From NCBI RefSeq assembly GCF_001953355.1, contig NZ_MPIY01000001.1:62001-126000 (forward strand): a stretch of DNA of 64,000 nt. The letters run 5' to 3'. Each line of letters begins with the position of its first letter. The first letter of the stretch is position 1. The notes under the pieces are model-generated. The model had not been told where the DNA came from and did not search any database. It saw only the letters and a list, made by a program, of their open reading frames with translations. This document shows positions 9,439-18,879 of this stretch, piece by piece. A program made the position numbers and the translations under genes. This DNA is from Polynucleobacter sphagniphilus (GTDB lineage: Bacteria > Pseudomonadota > Gammaproteobacteria > Burkholderiales > Burkholderiaceae).

Positions 9439-10766
9439 TGGGTGCTTTATCTGATATCACGATTGGTCCATTCACACGAGCGCAAGGTTCAATTGATCTA
9501 CCTGGCTCCAAGAGTATTTCCAATCGAGCACTATTGCTGGCAGCCTTGTCCTCGGGAACAACTACCCTCAAGAATCTTTTAGATGCCGATGACACACAGG
9601 TGATGCGCAATGCATTGCGTCAGCTTGGCCTTGCAGTTGAGGATCAAGCAAATCATATTTGTGTTGTGCAAGGTTGTGGTGGCCAGTTCCCGGTGCGCTC
9701 TGCCGATCTCTTTATGGGTAATGCAGGCACGGCGATTCGCCCATTGACAGCTGCTTTGGCAATGCAGGGTGGCAACTATCGATTGTCTGGTGTGGCCCGT
9801 ATGCATGAGCGACCTATTCGTGATTTGGTCGATGGTTTACGTCAGGTAGGTGCTGATATCGCTTATGAGCTAGAGGATGGGTATCCGCCAATCCAGATTA
9901 ACGCAGCTCATATTCAAATCAATGATGTTGTAAAAGTGCGTGGCGATGTATCAAGTCAATTTTTAACTGCACTACTGATGGCACTCCCTTTGGTAGCAAA
10001 AGACCCGGTTCGCATTCAAGTCATTGGCGAGTTGATTTCTCGTCCTTACATTGAAATCACATTGAAATTAATGGCGCGCTTTGGAGTTGCAGTCGACTGC
10101 CCCGATGCTCAGTCTTTCATTATTCCAGCCAAGACTTCTGAGTCAGTTTATGTCAGCCCAGGCAGTTTGCTAGTTGAGGGGGATGCCTCTTCGGCTTCGT
10201 ACTTCTTGGCCTTGGGTGCAATTGGTGATGGCCCCGTTCGTGTCTTAGGGGTGGGTAGTGACAGTATTCAAGGCGATGTCGCTTTTGCAGACGCGCTGGT
10301 GATGATGGGGGCTAGGATCACTGCTGGCGAAGATTGGATTGAGGTGTCCGGCGTCAAGAATGTCAGTGGAAGATTAAATGGCATCACGATTGATTGCACT
10401 GAGATCCCAGATGCAGCGATGACTTTGGCGGTGGCTGCTTTGTTTGCTGATGGGCCAACCCGCTTGAATGGCATTGCAAGTTGGCGCGTCAAAGAGACGG
10501 ATCGCATAGCTGCAATGGCTAAGGAGTTAAAGAAAATTGGTGCCCATGTGGAAGAGGGTGCCGATTACATCGTCGTGGAAGCACCCAAGAGCCGCTCTGA
10601 TTGGCAGTCACCTCCAGAGGGAATTGATACTTACGATGACCATCGCATGGCAATGTGTTTCTCACTTGCCGCCTTTGGTCCTCATGCTCTGAAAATCAAC
10701 GATCCAAATTGTGTGGCAAAAACATTCCCGACCTACTTCGGCGAATTTGCGGCAATCGTCTCTTAA
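9438..10766 (+). CDS. aroA: 5-enolpyruvylshikimate-3-phosphate synthase
   Basis: EPSP synthase (442 aa), the sixth shikimate-pathway step. The hallmark motifs are [31 protein letters not shown], the shikimate-binding [21 protein letters not shown] and RVKETDRI. A Gly-Ala pair in GNAGTAIRP is that of class I, glyphosate-sensitive enzymes. I chose the ATG overlapping the tyrA stop; the TTG three bases upstream (9435) is in frame but would add only one residue. cmk starts 5 bp downstream. Confidence 0.97.
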   Translation: MGALSDITIGPFTRAQGSIDLPGSKSISNRALLLAALSSGTTTLKNLLDADDTQVMRNALRQLGLAVEDQANHICVVQGCGGQFPVRSADLFMGNAGTAIRPLTAALAMQGGNYRLSGVARMHERPIRDLVDGLRQVGADIAYELEDGYPPIQINAAHIQINDVVKVRGDVSSQFLTALLMALPLVAKDPVRIQVIGELISRPYIEITLKLMARFGVAVDCPDAQSFIIPAKTSESVYVSPGSLLVEGDASSASYFLALGAIGDGPVRVLGVGSDSIQGDVAFADALVMMGARITAGEDWIEVSGVKNVSGRLNGITIDCTEIPDAAMTLAVAALFADGPTRLNGIASWRVKETDRIAAMAKELKKIGAHVEEGADYIVVEAPKSRSDWQSPPEGIDTYDDHRMAMCFSLAAFGPHALKINDPNCVAKTFPTYFGEFAAIVS

Positions 10767-10771
10767 AGCAA

Positions 10772-11440
10772 ATGAATGTGCCCCAGATACCTGTTATTGC
10801 TATTGATGGACCCACTGCATCAGGCAAAGGCACGGTTGCAGCTATCGTTGCCGAAAAACTCGGTTTTCATTACTTGGACAGTGGTGCGCTCTATCGATTG
10901 GTGGCTCTTGCAAGTGAAAAACAAGCAATTGACCCTAAAAATGCCCCTAAATTAGGTGTTTTAGCCCAAAATTTACAGATTTCCTTCGAAAAAGGGCAAA
11001 TTATTCTGAATGGCGAGGTGGTAACAGATGTTATTCGTACTGAAAGTATTGGCTTAAAAGCCTCCGCAATCGCTATTTATCCAGAAGTGCGGCAAGCTTT
11101 GGTCGGTTTACAGCATCGATTTAGGCAGATTCCTGGCTTGGTTGCTGATGGCAGGGATATGGCGAGTGTTATCTTCCCCGATGCGGTTTTAAAGGTTTTT
11201 CTGACTGCAACAGCAACTGCTAGGGCCGAACGACGCTATAAGCAATTGATAGCTAAGGGAATTCCTGCTAAACTTGAGGACTTACTGCAGGATTTGCAGG
11301 AGCGCGATGCCAGAGACAGTAGTCGAGGAACAGCGCCTTTGTTAGTTGCAGATGGTGCAAAAGTGCTTGAAACGTCAGATTTATCGATTGAGCAAGCAGT
11401 GAAGACAGTTCTAGATTGGTATCAATCCGCGATTGCCTGA
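10772..11440 (+). CDS. cmk: cytidylate kinase
   Basis: CMP/dCMP kinase (222 aa). The P-loop GPTASGKGT lies at residues 13-21, followed by [10 protein letters not shown] and the [16 protein letters not shown]-binding segment, then the [10 protein letters not shown] lid region. I chose the ATG at 10772, 5 bp after aroA; a longer in-frame reading would overlap aroA by more than 100 bp. aroA-cmk-rpsA order is widely conserved. Confidence 0.96.
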   Translation: MNVPQIPVIAIDGPTASGKGTVAAIVAEKLGFHYLDSGALYRLVALASEKQAIDPKNAPKLGVLAQNLQISFEKGQIILNGEVVTDVIRTESIGLKASAIAIYPEVRQALVGLQHRFRQIPGLVADGRDMASVIFPDAVLKVFLTATATARAERRYKQLIAKGIPAKLEDLLQDLQERDARDSSRGTAPLLVADGAKVLETSDLSIEQAVKTVLDWYQSAIA

Positions 11441-11463
11441 TTTTGTAAGTAGTAGTTTTGGTG

Positions 11464-11519
11464 TCTTAAGAAACCCCACAACGCGATTATCAATTTAGCG
11501 TGTTTCTTAGGGCTTTTTT
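11464..11519 (+). terminator. terminator-like hairpin in the cmk-rpsA gap / rpsA leader
   Basis: Stem 11464-11474 / 11502-11512 contains the perfect 8-bp match TAAGAAAC / GTTTCTTA plus three closing pairs with two G-T wobbles. A small ACGC/GCGT helix lies inside the loop. CTTTTTTAA follows directly (T-run 11514-11519). It lies only about 44 nt before the rpsA ATG, so it either ends the aro-cmk transcript or acts as an attenuator in the rpsA leader. Confidence 0.55.
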
Positions 11520-11528
11520 AACCTAACC

Positions 11529-11546
11529 CGTCAGGCCTTCTGGCGG
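11529..11546 (+). promoter_or_regulatory. small hairpin just upstream of rpsA
   Basis: CGTCAG / CTGGCG (one G-T pair) with a GCCTT loop lies about 20 nt before the rpsA start. S1 is known to autoregulate its own mRNA through leader hairpins in gamma-proteobacteria; a similar role here is only a suggestion. Confidence 0.3.
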
Positions 11547-11562
11547 CACAAAGTGAATATAC

Positions 11563-13236
11563 ATGTCTGAATCATTTGCAGAATTATTTGAAGAATCATT
11601 AACCCGATCGAATATGAAGACCGGCCAAGTTATTTCGGCTGAAGTTCTTCGCATCGACCATAACTTCGTCGTTGTTAACGCTGGCCTGAAGTCCGAAGCG
11701 TTTATTCCTGTTGAAGAATTCCATAACGACGCTGGCGAAATTGAAGTGAGCCCTGGCGATTTCGTTTCTGTTGCTATTGACGCTCTTGAGAACGGCTATG
11801 GCGATACTATCCTCTCTCGTGATAAAGCTAAACGCTTGGCATCATGGATGAATTTGGAAAAAGCTCTCGAGCAAGCTGAAATCGTTACTGGTACTGTTAC
11901 TGGTAAGGTTAAAGGCGGCTTGACTGTGATGGTTAACGGTATCCGTGCATTCTTGCCTGGATCACTCGTTGATACACGTCCTATTAAAGACACCAGCCCT
12001 TACGAAGGTAAGACAATGGAGTTCAAAGTTATTAAGCTTGATCGTAAGCGTAATAACGTTGTGTTGTCACGCCGTGCTGTGGTTGAAGCTAGCCAAGGTG
12101 AAGAGCGCGCTAAGTTGATGTCTAACCTCAAAGAAGGTAGCGTTGTTCAAGGTATCGTTAAGAACATTACTGACTACGGCGCATTCGTTGATCTCGGCGG
12201 TATCGATGGTCTCTTGCACATTACCGATTTGGCATGGCGTCGTGTGCGTCACCCAAGCGAGATGTTGACTGTTGGTCAAGAAGTAACTGCAAAGATTTTG
12301 AAGTTCGACCAAGATAAGAATCGCGTTTCACTCGGTGTGAAGCAACTTGGTGATGATCCATGGGTTGGTATCGCTCGTCGTTACCCACCAAATACCCGTT
12401 TATTCGGCAAAGTAACCAACTTGACTGACTACGGTGCATTCGTTGAAATCGAAAGCGGTATCGAAGGCTTGGTACACGTTTCTGAAATGGACTGGACCAA
12501 CAAGAACGTTGCCCCAAGTAAAGCAACTGCATTGGGAACTGAAGTTGAAGTTATGGTTCTGGATATTGATGAAGATAAGCGTCGTATTAGCTTAGGCATC
12601 AAGCAGTGCAAAGCAAATCCATGGGAAGAGTTCTCACGTGCCCAACAAAAAGGCGATAAGTTAAGTGGCGCCATCAAGTCTATTACTGACTTTGGTGTGT
12701 TCATTGGCTTGCCTGGTGGTATCGATGGTTTGGTTCACCTCTCAGACCTCTCATGGAATGAGCCAGGCGAAGAGGCTGTTAAGAAATACAAAAAAGGTGA
12801 CGAAGTTGAAGCCACCGTATTGGCAATTGATGTTGAGAAGGAGCGTATCTCTCTTGGTATCAAGCAATTGTCTGGTGACCCATTCAATAACTACACATCT
12901 GTAAGTGACAAGGGCAGCCTTGTCACTGGCACTGTGAAAGCTGTTGATGCTAAAGGTGCAACCATTCATTTGGCTGACGAAGTAGAGGCTTACTTGCGTG
13001 CTTCTGAGATCTCAACCGATCGCGTTGAAGATGCACGCAATGTATTGAAAGAAGGCGATAGCGTAACTGCAATGATCATTAATATTGATCGTAAGTCACG
13101 TGCCATCAATCTTTCAATTAAAGCAAAAGACAGCTCTGATCAACAAGACGCTATGAGCAAGCTCCAAGGTGATGCGCAGTCCGGCACTACCAATTTGGGC
13201 GCTTTGTTGAAAGCGAAATTGGACAATCAAGGCTAA
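11563..13236 (+). CDS. rpsA: 30S ribosomal protein S1
   Basis: Ribosomal protein S1 (557 aa), which binds mRNA leaders on the 30S subunit and helps unfold them. Six consecutive S1/OB repeats can be followed: the first two are degenerate ribosome-binding repeats ([15 protein letters not shown]..., [14 protein letters not shown]...), and four canonical repeats carry the DYGAFVDL / DYGAFVEI / DFGVFIGL style signatures with GL(L/V)H. Length equals the usual proteobacterial S1. A strong hairpin terminator follows at 13245. Notably, many mRNAs in this window appear leaderless, a class generally less dependent on S1. Confidence 0.98.
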   Translation: MSESFAELFEESLTRSNMKTGQVISAEVLRIDHNFVVVNAGLKSEAFIPVEEFHNDAGEIEVSPGDFVSVAIDALENGYGDTILSRDKAKRLASWMNLEKALEQAEIVTGTVTGKVKGGLTVMVNGIRAFLPGSLVDTRPIKDTSPYEGKTMEFKVIKLDRKRNNVVLSRRAVVEASQGEERAKLMSNLKEGSVVQGIVKNITDYGAFVDLGGIDGLLHITDLAWRRVRHPSEMLTVGQEVTAKILKFDQDKNRVSLGVKQLGDDPWVGIARRYPPNTRLFGKVTNLTDYGAFVEIESGIEGLVHVSEMDWTNKNVAPSKATALGTEVEVMVLDIDEDKRRISLGIKQCKANPWEEFSRAQQKGDKLSGAIKSITDFGVFIGLPGGIDGLVHLSDLSWNEPGEEAVKKYKKGDEVEATVLAIDVEKERISLGIKQLSGDPFNNYTSVSDKGSLVTGTVKAVDAKGATIHLADEVEAYLRASEISTDRVEDARNVLKEGDSVTAMIINIDRKSRAINLSIKAKDSSDQQDAMSKLQGDAQSGTTNLGALLKAKLDNQG

Positions 13237-13244
13237 ATCAATAT

Positions 13245-13275
13245 CGCCGCTTACCACTAGGTGAGCGGCGGTTTT
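13245..13275 (+). terminator. intrinsic terminator after rpsA
   Basis: Eleven-bp stem CGCCGCTTACC (13245-13255) / GGTGAGCGGCG (13260-13270) with one T-G pair and the loop ACTA, followed by GTTTTAATT. Confidence 0.7.
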
Positions 13276-13287
13276 AATTGATAGATC

Positions 13288-13632
13288 ATGTCAGATCAAG
13301 AGCAACAAGCAATCACCCGCTCCGAACTAGTGGAGAGCCTGGCGGAACAGTTTCCCCAGCTACTGCCTAGGGACGTGGAGTTGGCGGTCAAAACATTGCT
13401 AGACACAATGACGCATGCTTTAGCTGAAGGTAAGCGTATTGAGTTACGCGGTGTTGGTAGTTTTGTATTGCATCATCGTCCTGCTCGTGCTGGACGTAAT
13501 CCAAAGTCTGGTGAGAAAGTTTTGATTCCAGAAAAGCGAGTGCCACACTTTAAGCCAGGCAAAGAATTGCGTGAGCGTGTGGATTACAAACCGCTAAAAC
13601 CAGCGGGCCCTAAAGAGGGTTCTGGTGCCTAG
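13288..13632 (+). CDS. ihfB: integration host factor subunit beta
   Basis: DNA-bending nucleoid protein (114 aa) that pairs with IhfA. The HU/IHF fold is clear: [17 protein letters not shown], the dimer helices, then the DNA-arm signature [18 protein letters not shown](K)SGEKV and the [14 protein letters not shown] end. The Pro of the intercalating arm tip (GRNPKSG) is present. A 10-15 residue Lys/Pro/Gly tail extends past the IHF core. It follows rpsA as in most proteobacteria and is closed by the hairpin at 13652. Confidence 0.96.
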   Translation: MSDQEQQAITRSELVESLAEQFPQLLPRDVELAVKTLLDTMTHALAEGKRIELRGVGSFVLHHRPARAGRNPKSGEKVLIPEKRVPHFKPGKELRERVDYKPLKPAGPKEGSGA

Positions 13633-13651
13633 TCAAATAGCACATCAGCAG

Positions 13652-13674
13652 TGGTCCAAGCGGGCCATTTTTTT
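13652..13674 (+). terminator. intrinsic terminator after ihfB
   Basis: TGGTCC (13652-13657), AAGC loop, GGGCCA (13662-13667), then seven T residues. The stem has one T-G pair. Confidence 0.75.
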
Positions 13675-13692
13675 ATTTAATTTCTGTACATC

Positions 13693-14904
13693 ATGATTCA
13701 GATAGCCACCTCCTGGTTATTACTTCTTCCAATTATGTTTGGTATTGGTTGGTTGGCATCCCGTTGGGATTTGCGTCTTGAAAATCGCATGGATGAGCGT
13801 GAGCGCATGCGTCAGCAGCGGTCCACCTTTAAGGGTCTTAGTCTTTTGCTCAATGAGCAACCCGATCAAGCGATTGAGGCTCTGGTCAAAATTGCTCAAC
13901 TCGATCCAGAGACGATTGAATTGCACTTTGCCCTCGGTAATTTATTTCGACGTCGTGGTGAAACCGAGCGCGCCATACGGGTTCACCAACACTTAGCCAA
14001 TCGGGATGATTTAAAGCCGCGCGATCGGGATCAAGCTGCCTATGAGTTAGGTCGTGATTTTCTGCGTGCAGGACTTTTAGACCGTGCCGAGGCTTCTTTA
14101 AATCAAGTGGGTGAGGGTAAATATGCCGCTCCCGCCAAAGAGAGCTTGCTGGAGATGTATCAAGTCGAGCGTGATTGGGAAATGGCAATTTCAGCTGCAA
14201 CTAAGTTAGAGGCTTTGCAGGGTAAGTCGCATCAAATTGAGATTGCACAATTCAATTGTGAAATGGGCCAGGATGCCTTGCGTCGCAATGATTTACCCAA
14301 AGCTGCTCGTTCTATTGAATTGGCTCTCCAAGCTGTACCAAATCATGCGCGCGCACTGATTTTGCAGGGAGATTATCAGGTTGCATTAAATCACCCAAAC
14401 CAAGCTATTGCAGCCTGGGAGTTGGTTGCGCAAATGCATCCCTCTTATATGCATCTGTTGGCAGATCGCTGGATGACTGCTCATGTAGCCTTAGGTCGTC
14501 AAGAGTTGGGGCTCAATCGTTTGTGTGAGTTGCTCAAAACCCAGGCTTCAGGTGAGTTGCTGGATATCGTACAGAAGTACGTTACTAAGATTCGCGGCCC
14601 TCAAGCCGCCGATCAGCTGTTAGTCGAGGTAATGCAATATTCCCCGTCACTAAGCGCTCTATCAAAATTGGCAGAGGTTCGTTTGGCACTCGCTGAGAGT
14701 AGTGGCACGCCCGAAAAAATATCCGAAATACAGGCGGCCCTCGGATTATTAAAGCAGCGCACAACTAGCCTGGCCCGTTATACCTGTGGGAACTGCGGTT
14801 TCCGTGCAAGACGTTTTTATTGGCAGTGTCCTGGATGTAATCATTGGGAGGCATCATCCCCAAGGCGTAGCGAAGGCGCACTTCCAAGTGGGCCTTCGAT
14901 GTGA
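13693..14904 (+). CDS. lapB: lipopolysaccharide assembly protein B (LapB/YciM)
   Basis: Inner-membrane TPR protein (403 aa). In E. coli LapB presents LpxC to FtsH and coordinates LPS assembly. Residues about 5-22 form one N-terminal membrane segment (TSWLLLLPIMFGIGWLA), then tandem TPR helices from about residue 50 to 340 (for example TIELHFALGNLFRRRGETERAIR), ending in a rubredoxin-like zinc knuckle CGNCGF...CPGCNHW (four Cys). That layout is specific to LapB. LapA, which commonly sits between ihfB and lapB, is not present. ugd, hldA and hldD follow, all envelope-sugar genes. Confidence 0.93.
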   Translation: MIQIATSWLLLLPIMFGIGWLASRWDLRLENRMDERERMRQQRSTFKGLSLLLNEQPDQAIEALVKIAQLDPETIELHFALGNLFRRRGETERAIRVHQHLANRDDLKPRDRDQAAYELGRDFLRAGLLDRAEASLNQVGEGKYAAPAKESLLEMYQVERDWEMAISAATKLEALQGKSHQIEIAQFNCEMGQDALRRNDLPKAARSIELALQAVPNHARALILQGDYQVALNHPNQAIAAWELVAQMHPSYMHLLADRWMTAHVALGRQELGLNRLCELLKTQASGELLDIVQKYVTKIRGPQAADQLLVEVMQYSPSLSALSKLAEVRLALAESSGTPEKISEIQAALGLLKQRTTSLARYTCGNCGFRARRFYWQCPGCNHWEASSPRRSEGALPSGPSM

Positions 14905-14973
14905 TCATTAACTAAACCGTCATAGATTGAGGGTTTAATAATGCGATTAAAAACAAAAAATAGGGGAAGCTAA

Positions 14974-16338
14974 GTGAAAGTCACAATCATCGGCAGTGGT
15001 TATGTAGGGCTTGTAACAGGAGCTTGTCTTGCTGAGCAAGGCAATTCCGTTTTTTGCCTGGACTTGGACCCTAAAAAAATTGAGATTCTCAATTCGGGTG
15101 GCGTACCAATTTACGAGCCTGGCTTAAAAGAAATGATTGACCGCAATCGCGCAGCAGGGCGCTTGCAGTTCTCTACCGATATTGCTGCTTCTGTTGCCCA
15201 CGGTGATATTCAATTTATTGCTGTTGGTACTCCTCCAGATGAGGATGGCTCTGCTGATTTGCAATATGTCGTAGCTGCAGCGCGCAATATTGGGCGCCAC
15301 ATGACTACTGCCAAAGTAATTGTTGATAAATCAACTGTGCCGGTCGGCACTGCTGATAAGGTGGCAGAAGCCATCATTAAAGAATTAAGCATGCGTGATC
15401 TCTCCCCAGAACTCTGTTCAGTCGTCTCGAACCCCGAGTTTTTGAAAGAAGGTGCTGCAGTCGATGACTTCATGCGTCCCGATCGGATTGTGATTGGCAC
15501 ATCAAGTGATCCGGCAGGCCTGCGGGCTAAAGAGCAAATGCGTAAACTCTACGCCCCATTTAATCGCCATCATGAGCGAACCTATTACATGGATGTCAAA
15601 AGTGCTGAGCTCACAAAGTATGCAGCCAATGCGATGTTGGCTACCCGCATCTCTTTCATGAATGAACTTGCCAACCTAGCCGATCTGGTGGGGGCTGATA
15701 TTGAAGCGGTACGCCAAGGGATTGGTTCAGACTCACGCATTGGCTATGGCTTCCTGTACTCTGGAACTGGCTATGGCGGTTCATGCTTTCCAAAAGATGT
15801 ATCTGCACTATCTAAAACAGCCATGGAATATGGCAGGGATCTGAAGATTCTGGAAGCGGTTGAATCGGTAAATGAAACGCAAAAAATGATTCTGGTGGAG
15901 AAAATCGAAAAGCGTTTTGGCAGCGATCTGACCAATATGAAATTTGCGATTTGGGGTCTGGCGTTTAAACCAAATACGGACGATATGCGCGAAGCGCCAA
16001 GCAGAGTCATTATTCGTGAGCTTGTTAAGCGTGGCGCCCAAGTAGTAAGCTATGACCCAGTTGCCATGGAAGAAGCAAAGCATTGTTTTGAGATTGACTT
16101 CAAAGACAATCCTGAGGGTCTTAAAAAAGTCGCAATGGTACAAGACCATATGGCGGCCTTAGATGGCTGTGATGCCCTAGTGATCGTGACGGAATGGAAA
16201 GCCTTCCGCAGTCCTGATTTTGATCTTCTCATGCAAAAGCTCAAACGAGCGATCATTTTTGATGGCCGTAATTTATATGAGCCAAGCGCCATGCGCGAAG
16301 TTGGTATTGAGTACCACGGCATTGGGCGTCATAATTAA
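14974..16338 (+). CDS. ugd: UDP-glucose 6-dehydrogenase
   Basis: NAD-dependent oxidation of UDP-glucose to UDP-glucuronate (454 aa), feeding capsule, exopolysaccharide or lipid A/core sugar synthesis. The Rossmann motif is [12 protein letters not shown] at residues 5-16. The catalytic cysteine is C271 in [10 protein letters not shown]. The central SNPEFLKEG and the C-terminal [17 protein letters not shown] motifs are present. The start is GTG with a strong AGGGGAAG ribosome site about 5 nt upstream. hldA follows after 12 bp. Confidence 0.96.
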   Translation: MKVTIIGSGYVGLVTGACLAEQGNSVFCLDLDPKKIEILNSGGVPIYEPGLKEMIDRNRAAGRLQFSTDIAASVAHGDIQFIAVGTPPDEDGSADLQYVVAAARNIGRHMTTAKVIVDKSTVPVGTADKVAEAIIKELSMRDLSPELCSVVSNPEFLKEGAAVDDFMRPDRIVIGTSSDPAGLRAKEQMRKLYAPFNRHHERTYYMDVKSAELTKYAANAMLATRISFMNELANLADLVGADIEAVRQGIGSDSRIGYGFLYSGTGYGGSCFPKDVSALSKTAMEYGRDLKILEAVESVNETQKMILVEKIEKRFGSDLTNMKFAIWGLAFKPNTDDMREAPSRVIIRELVKRGAQVVSYDPVAMEEAKHCFEIDFKDNPEGLKKVAMVQDHMAALDGCDALVIVTEWKAFRSPDFDLLMQKLKRAIIFDGRNLYEPSAMREVGIEYHGIGRHN

Positions 16339-16350
16339 ACCAATTTATAT

Positions 16351-17295
16351 TTGAAAAGTAGCCCTGTGGAAAAAGCAAACCGAGAACAGTTTTCAAAGAC
16401 CCGCTTACTGGTAGTGGGCGATGTCATGCTCGATCGTTACTGGTTTGGCGACACTAACCGGATCTCACCAGAAGCCCCAGTTCCAGTAGTTCAAGTCGGC
16501 AAGATTGATGAGCGTTTAGGTGGCGCTGCAAACGTGGCCCGTAACGTAGCTGCTTTAGGTGCTAAAACAACTATTCTTGGCGTTATTGGAGATGATGAGT
16601 CAGGCCGTCGTGTTACCGATTTACTGGGGTCTAGTGGTGTTGATAGTCAACTCGAGATCGATGCAAAGGTTCCCACGATAGTGAAGTTGCGTGTCATTGC
16701 ACGCCAACAGCAACTGATTCGTTTGGATTTTGAAGAAACTCCTAGTGAGGCAGCTTTAGCTCATAAATTAGAGCGTTTTGAAAAATCATTAGGTGATGCC
16801 GATGTAGTGATCTTGTCAGACTATGGCAAAGGTGCCTTAGGTCAAGTTGCTCTCATGATTGAACAAGCAAGAAGCCAAAACAAAGTGATTCTGGTTGATC
16901 CCAAGGGTGAAGACTACGAGAAGTATCGTGGTGCCACGGTCTTAACCCCTAATCGTAGCGAGTTACGACAAGTGGTAGGTCAGTGGACTAGTGAGGAAGA
17001 TTTAACGCAGAAAGCGCAAGCATTGAGAAAATCGCTCAACCTACAGGCCTTATTGCTGACTCGTTCAGAAGAAGGGATGAGTCTCTATACCGATTCAGGT
17101 GTGACGCATGTTAAAGCGCAAGCGCGCGAGGTATTTGATGTTTCTGGTGCTGGAGATACTGTGATTGCCACGCTTGCAGTAGCATTGGCGTCTCAATGGC
17201 CTCTAGAGAAAGCAATGGCGCTGGCCAATCGAGCTGGTGGTATTGTCGTTGGTAAATTAGGAACCGCAACCGTAACAGCAGAGGAATTGCAATGA
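16351..17295 (+). CDS. hldA: D-glycero-beta-D-manno-heptose-7-phosphate kinase
   Basis: PfkB/ribokinase-family kinase (314 aa) for the ADP-heptose pathway of LPS core. Seen: [13 protein letters not shown] at the N-terminus, [26 protein letters not shown], the LTPNRSE segment and the anion-hole/catalytic DVSGAGDT with its Asp near residue 269. The nucleotidyltransferase domain of bifunctional HldE is absent, so the HldC activity must come from another gene, as in many beta-proteobacteria. The start is uncertain: TTG at 16351 or GTG at 16366, and neither has a good SD sequence. The stop overlaps the hldD ATG by 4 nt. Confidence 0.93.
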   Translation: MKSSPVEKANREQFSKTRLLVVGDVMLDRYWFGDTNRISPEAPVPVVQVGKIDERLGGAANVARNVAALGAKTTILGVIGDDESGRRVTDLLGSSGVDSQLEIDAKVPTIVKLRVIARQQQLIRLDFEETPSEAALAHKLERFEKSLGDADVVILSDYGKGALGQVALMIEQARSQNKVILVDPKGEDYEKYRGATVLTPNRSELRQVVGQWTSEEDLTQKAQALRKSLNLQALLLTRSEEGMSLYTDSGVTHVKAQAREVFDVSGAGDTVIATLAVALASQWPLEKAMALANRAGGIVVGKLGTATVTAEELQ

Positions 17296-18311
17296 CCATC
17301 ATTGTCACTGGCGCAGCCGGTTTTATTGGTGCAAATATCGTTCAGGCCCTCAACGCACGTGGCGAGAAAAATATTATTGCCGTAGATGATTTACGTCCGG
17401 CTGATAAGTATCGCAATCTTGCTGATTTAGACATCATTGATTACCTGGATAAAGATGAGTTTTTAGAAGCTTTTAGAAGTGGGCGTCTTGGCAAAATCAG
17501 GGCAGTCTTTCATGAGGGAGCTTGCTCTGACACCATGGAGACTGACGGTATTTTTATGATGGCGAACAACTATCGCTACACCATGGATTTACTCGATATC
17601 AGTACTGAGCAAAAGGTTCAATTGCTATACGCTTCTTCCGCTGCTACTTATGGTGGCTCTGATGTATTTGTGGAAAGTCGTGAGCATGAGAAGCCATTGA
17701 ACATCTATGGCTATTCTAAGTTTTTATTTGATCAAGTCATGCGCAAGCGTTTTGCAGAAAAGGCCACGAGCGCTCAAGTAGTGGGTTTTCGTTACTTCAA
17801 TGTCTATGGTCCACGTGAGTCACACAAAGGCCGGATGGCATCAGTTGCTTTCCACCAATATCATCAATACAAAGCCAATGGCCAGGTCAAACTCTTTGGT
17901 GAATATGGTGGCTATGGTCCGGGCGAGCAAAGTCGTGACTTTGTCTCAGTCGAAGACGTTGTAAAAGTAAATCTCTTCTTCTTGGATCACCCTGAAATTA
18001 GTGGCATATTTAATTTGGGTAGTGGCCGTGCGCAACCCTTTAATGATGTTGCGCACGCGGTGGCCAATGCGATGCGCAAGCTTGATCAAGCGCAACCAGC
18101 AACCCTACAAGAGTTAGTGAAAGAAAAAGCCATTGAGTACATTCCATTTCCGGATGCACTCAAAGGAAAATATCAATGCTTTACGCAAGCAGATTTAACT
18201 CAGCTTCGTTCTGCTGGGTATACCGAGCCCTTCTTAAATGTAGAGCAGGGTGTAGGTAAATACATTGAGTGGCTATCAGCTAATGCTGATTTTCTGGCCA
18301 ATCCGCTTTAG
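17292..18311 (+). CDS. hldD: ADP-L-glycero-D-manno-heptose-6-epimerase
   Basis: Extended short-chain dehydrogenase (339 aa) that makes ADP-L,D-heptose for LPS inner core. The NADP-binding motif is [12 protein letters not shown] (residues 5-16); the catalytic Y139xxxK143 is in [15 protein letters not shown] and [11 protein letters not shown] are typical of HldD/RfaD. It is coupled to hldA by a 4-nt overlap and followed by a strong terminator, so ugd-hldA-hldD form one unit with LapB upstream. Confidence 0.96.
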   Translation: MTIIVTGAAGFIGANIVQALNARGEKNIIAVDDLRPADKYRNLADLDIIDYLDKDEFLEAFRSGRLGKIRAVFHEGACSDTMETDGIFMMANNYRYTMDLLDISTEQKVQLLYASSAATYGGSDVFVESREHEKPLNIYGYSKFLFDQVMRKRFAEKATSAQVVGFRYFNVYGPRESHKGRMASVAFHQYHQYKANGQVKLFGEYGGYGPGEQSRDFVSVEDVVKVNLFFLDHPEISGIFNLGSGRAQPFNDVAHAVANAMRKLDQAQPATLQELVKEKAIEYIPFPDALKGKYQCFTQADLTQLRSAGYTEPFLNVEQGVGKYIEWLSANADFLANPL

Positions 18312-18357
18312 GTACCCCTATCTAGTCAACACCTGCTTTAGTTCTCCGTTGTTAATG

Positions 18358-18390
18358 ATCCATGTGCACTCTGTGCCCATGGATTTTTTT
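18358..18390 (+). terminator. intrinsic terminator after hldD
   Basis: ATCCATG (18358-18364) / CATGGAT (18378-18384) with an inner GCAC/GTGC helix, separated by one mismatch, followed by seven T residues. Confidence 0.85.
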
Positions 18391-18409
18391 ATTAATCAAT
18401 GGAGATTCG

Positions 18410-18838
18410 ATGACTACATATCAGAATTTAAATAAGCTAATTGGTTTAGTAAGGTTACTTGCAGTGTCCAGTACACTCGCATTTACTTCATTAAATGGGG
18501 CTATAGCCGCACCTGTCAATGTCAACACAGCAACACAGTCTGAGCTTGAAAGTATCAAGGGGATCGGCCCATCAAAAGCAAAAACGATTATTGCTGAACG
18601 TTTGGATGGGGGTCATTTTCAAGATGCCAATGATTTACAAAAGCGGGTGCGCGGCATTGGGATGAAGTCAGTAGAAAAGATGGTTGATAACGGCTTAACC
18701 ATTGAGGCTCCTAGCGCGTTTCGTGAACCAAACGGCAAAACTAGCAAGGAAGCGGCTAGTTCTAATAGACGTGGTTCACGCAATCAAGCTGGCTCTCGCA
18801 ATAACGCGGATCGTACAGGCTCATCTCGCAGAAATTAA
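18410..18838 (+). CDS. secreted ComEA-like helix-hairpin-helix DNA-binding protein
   Basis: Small exported protein of 142 aa. Residues about 1-34 form a signal peptide (LLAVSSTLAFTSLNGAIAA). Residues about 36-95 are a tandem helix-hairpin-helix domain with VNVNTATQSELESIKGIGPSKA and VRGIGMKSVEKM, the ComEA signature of DNA binding during natural transformation. The last 40 residues are unusually rich in Arg, Ser, Asn and Gly (RRGSRNQAGSRNNADR), which could add nonspecific nucleic-acid binding. An ATG at 18410 with GGAGA upstream is chosen; an in-frame ATG at 18362 would start inside the terminator. No other competence gene is in the window, so the role in DNA uptake is an inference. Confidence 0.88.
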   Translation: MTTYQNLNKLIGLVRLLAVSSTLAFTSLNGAIAAPVNVNTATQSELESIKGIGPSKAKTIIAERLDGGHFQDANDLQKRVRGIGMKSVEKMVDNGLTIEAPSAFREPNGKTSKEAASSNRRGSRNQAGSRNNADRTGSSRRN

Positions 18839-18867
18839 GCCTGTTCGTATCGATGGGAACTTGTGGC

Positions 18868-18873
18868 TAAAAT
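18868..18873 (+). promoter_or_regulatory. -10 element predicting a leaderless cysM mRNA
   Basis: TAAAAT at -12 to -7 relative to the cysM ATG, with 6 nt between; no SD sequence. Confidence 0.5.
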
Positions 18874-18879
18874 GACTTA

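Noticed and set aside
18362-18409. Longer N-terminus for the ComEA-like protein
   Set aside because: It would start inside the hldD terminator hairpin; the ATG at 18410 has a ribosome site and a clean signal peptide.
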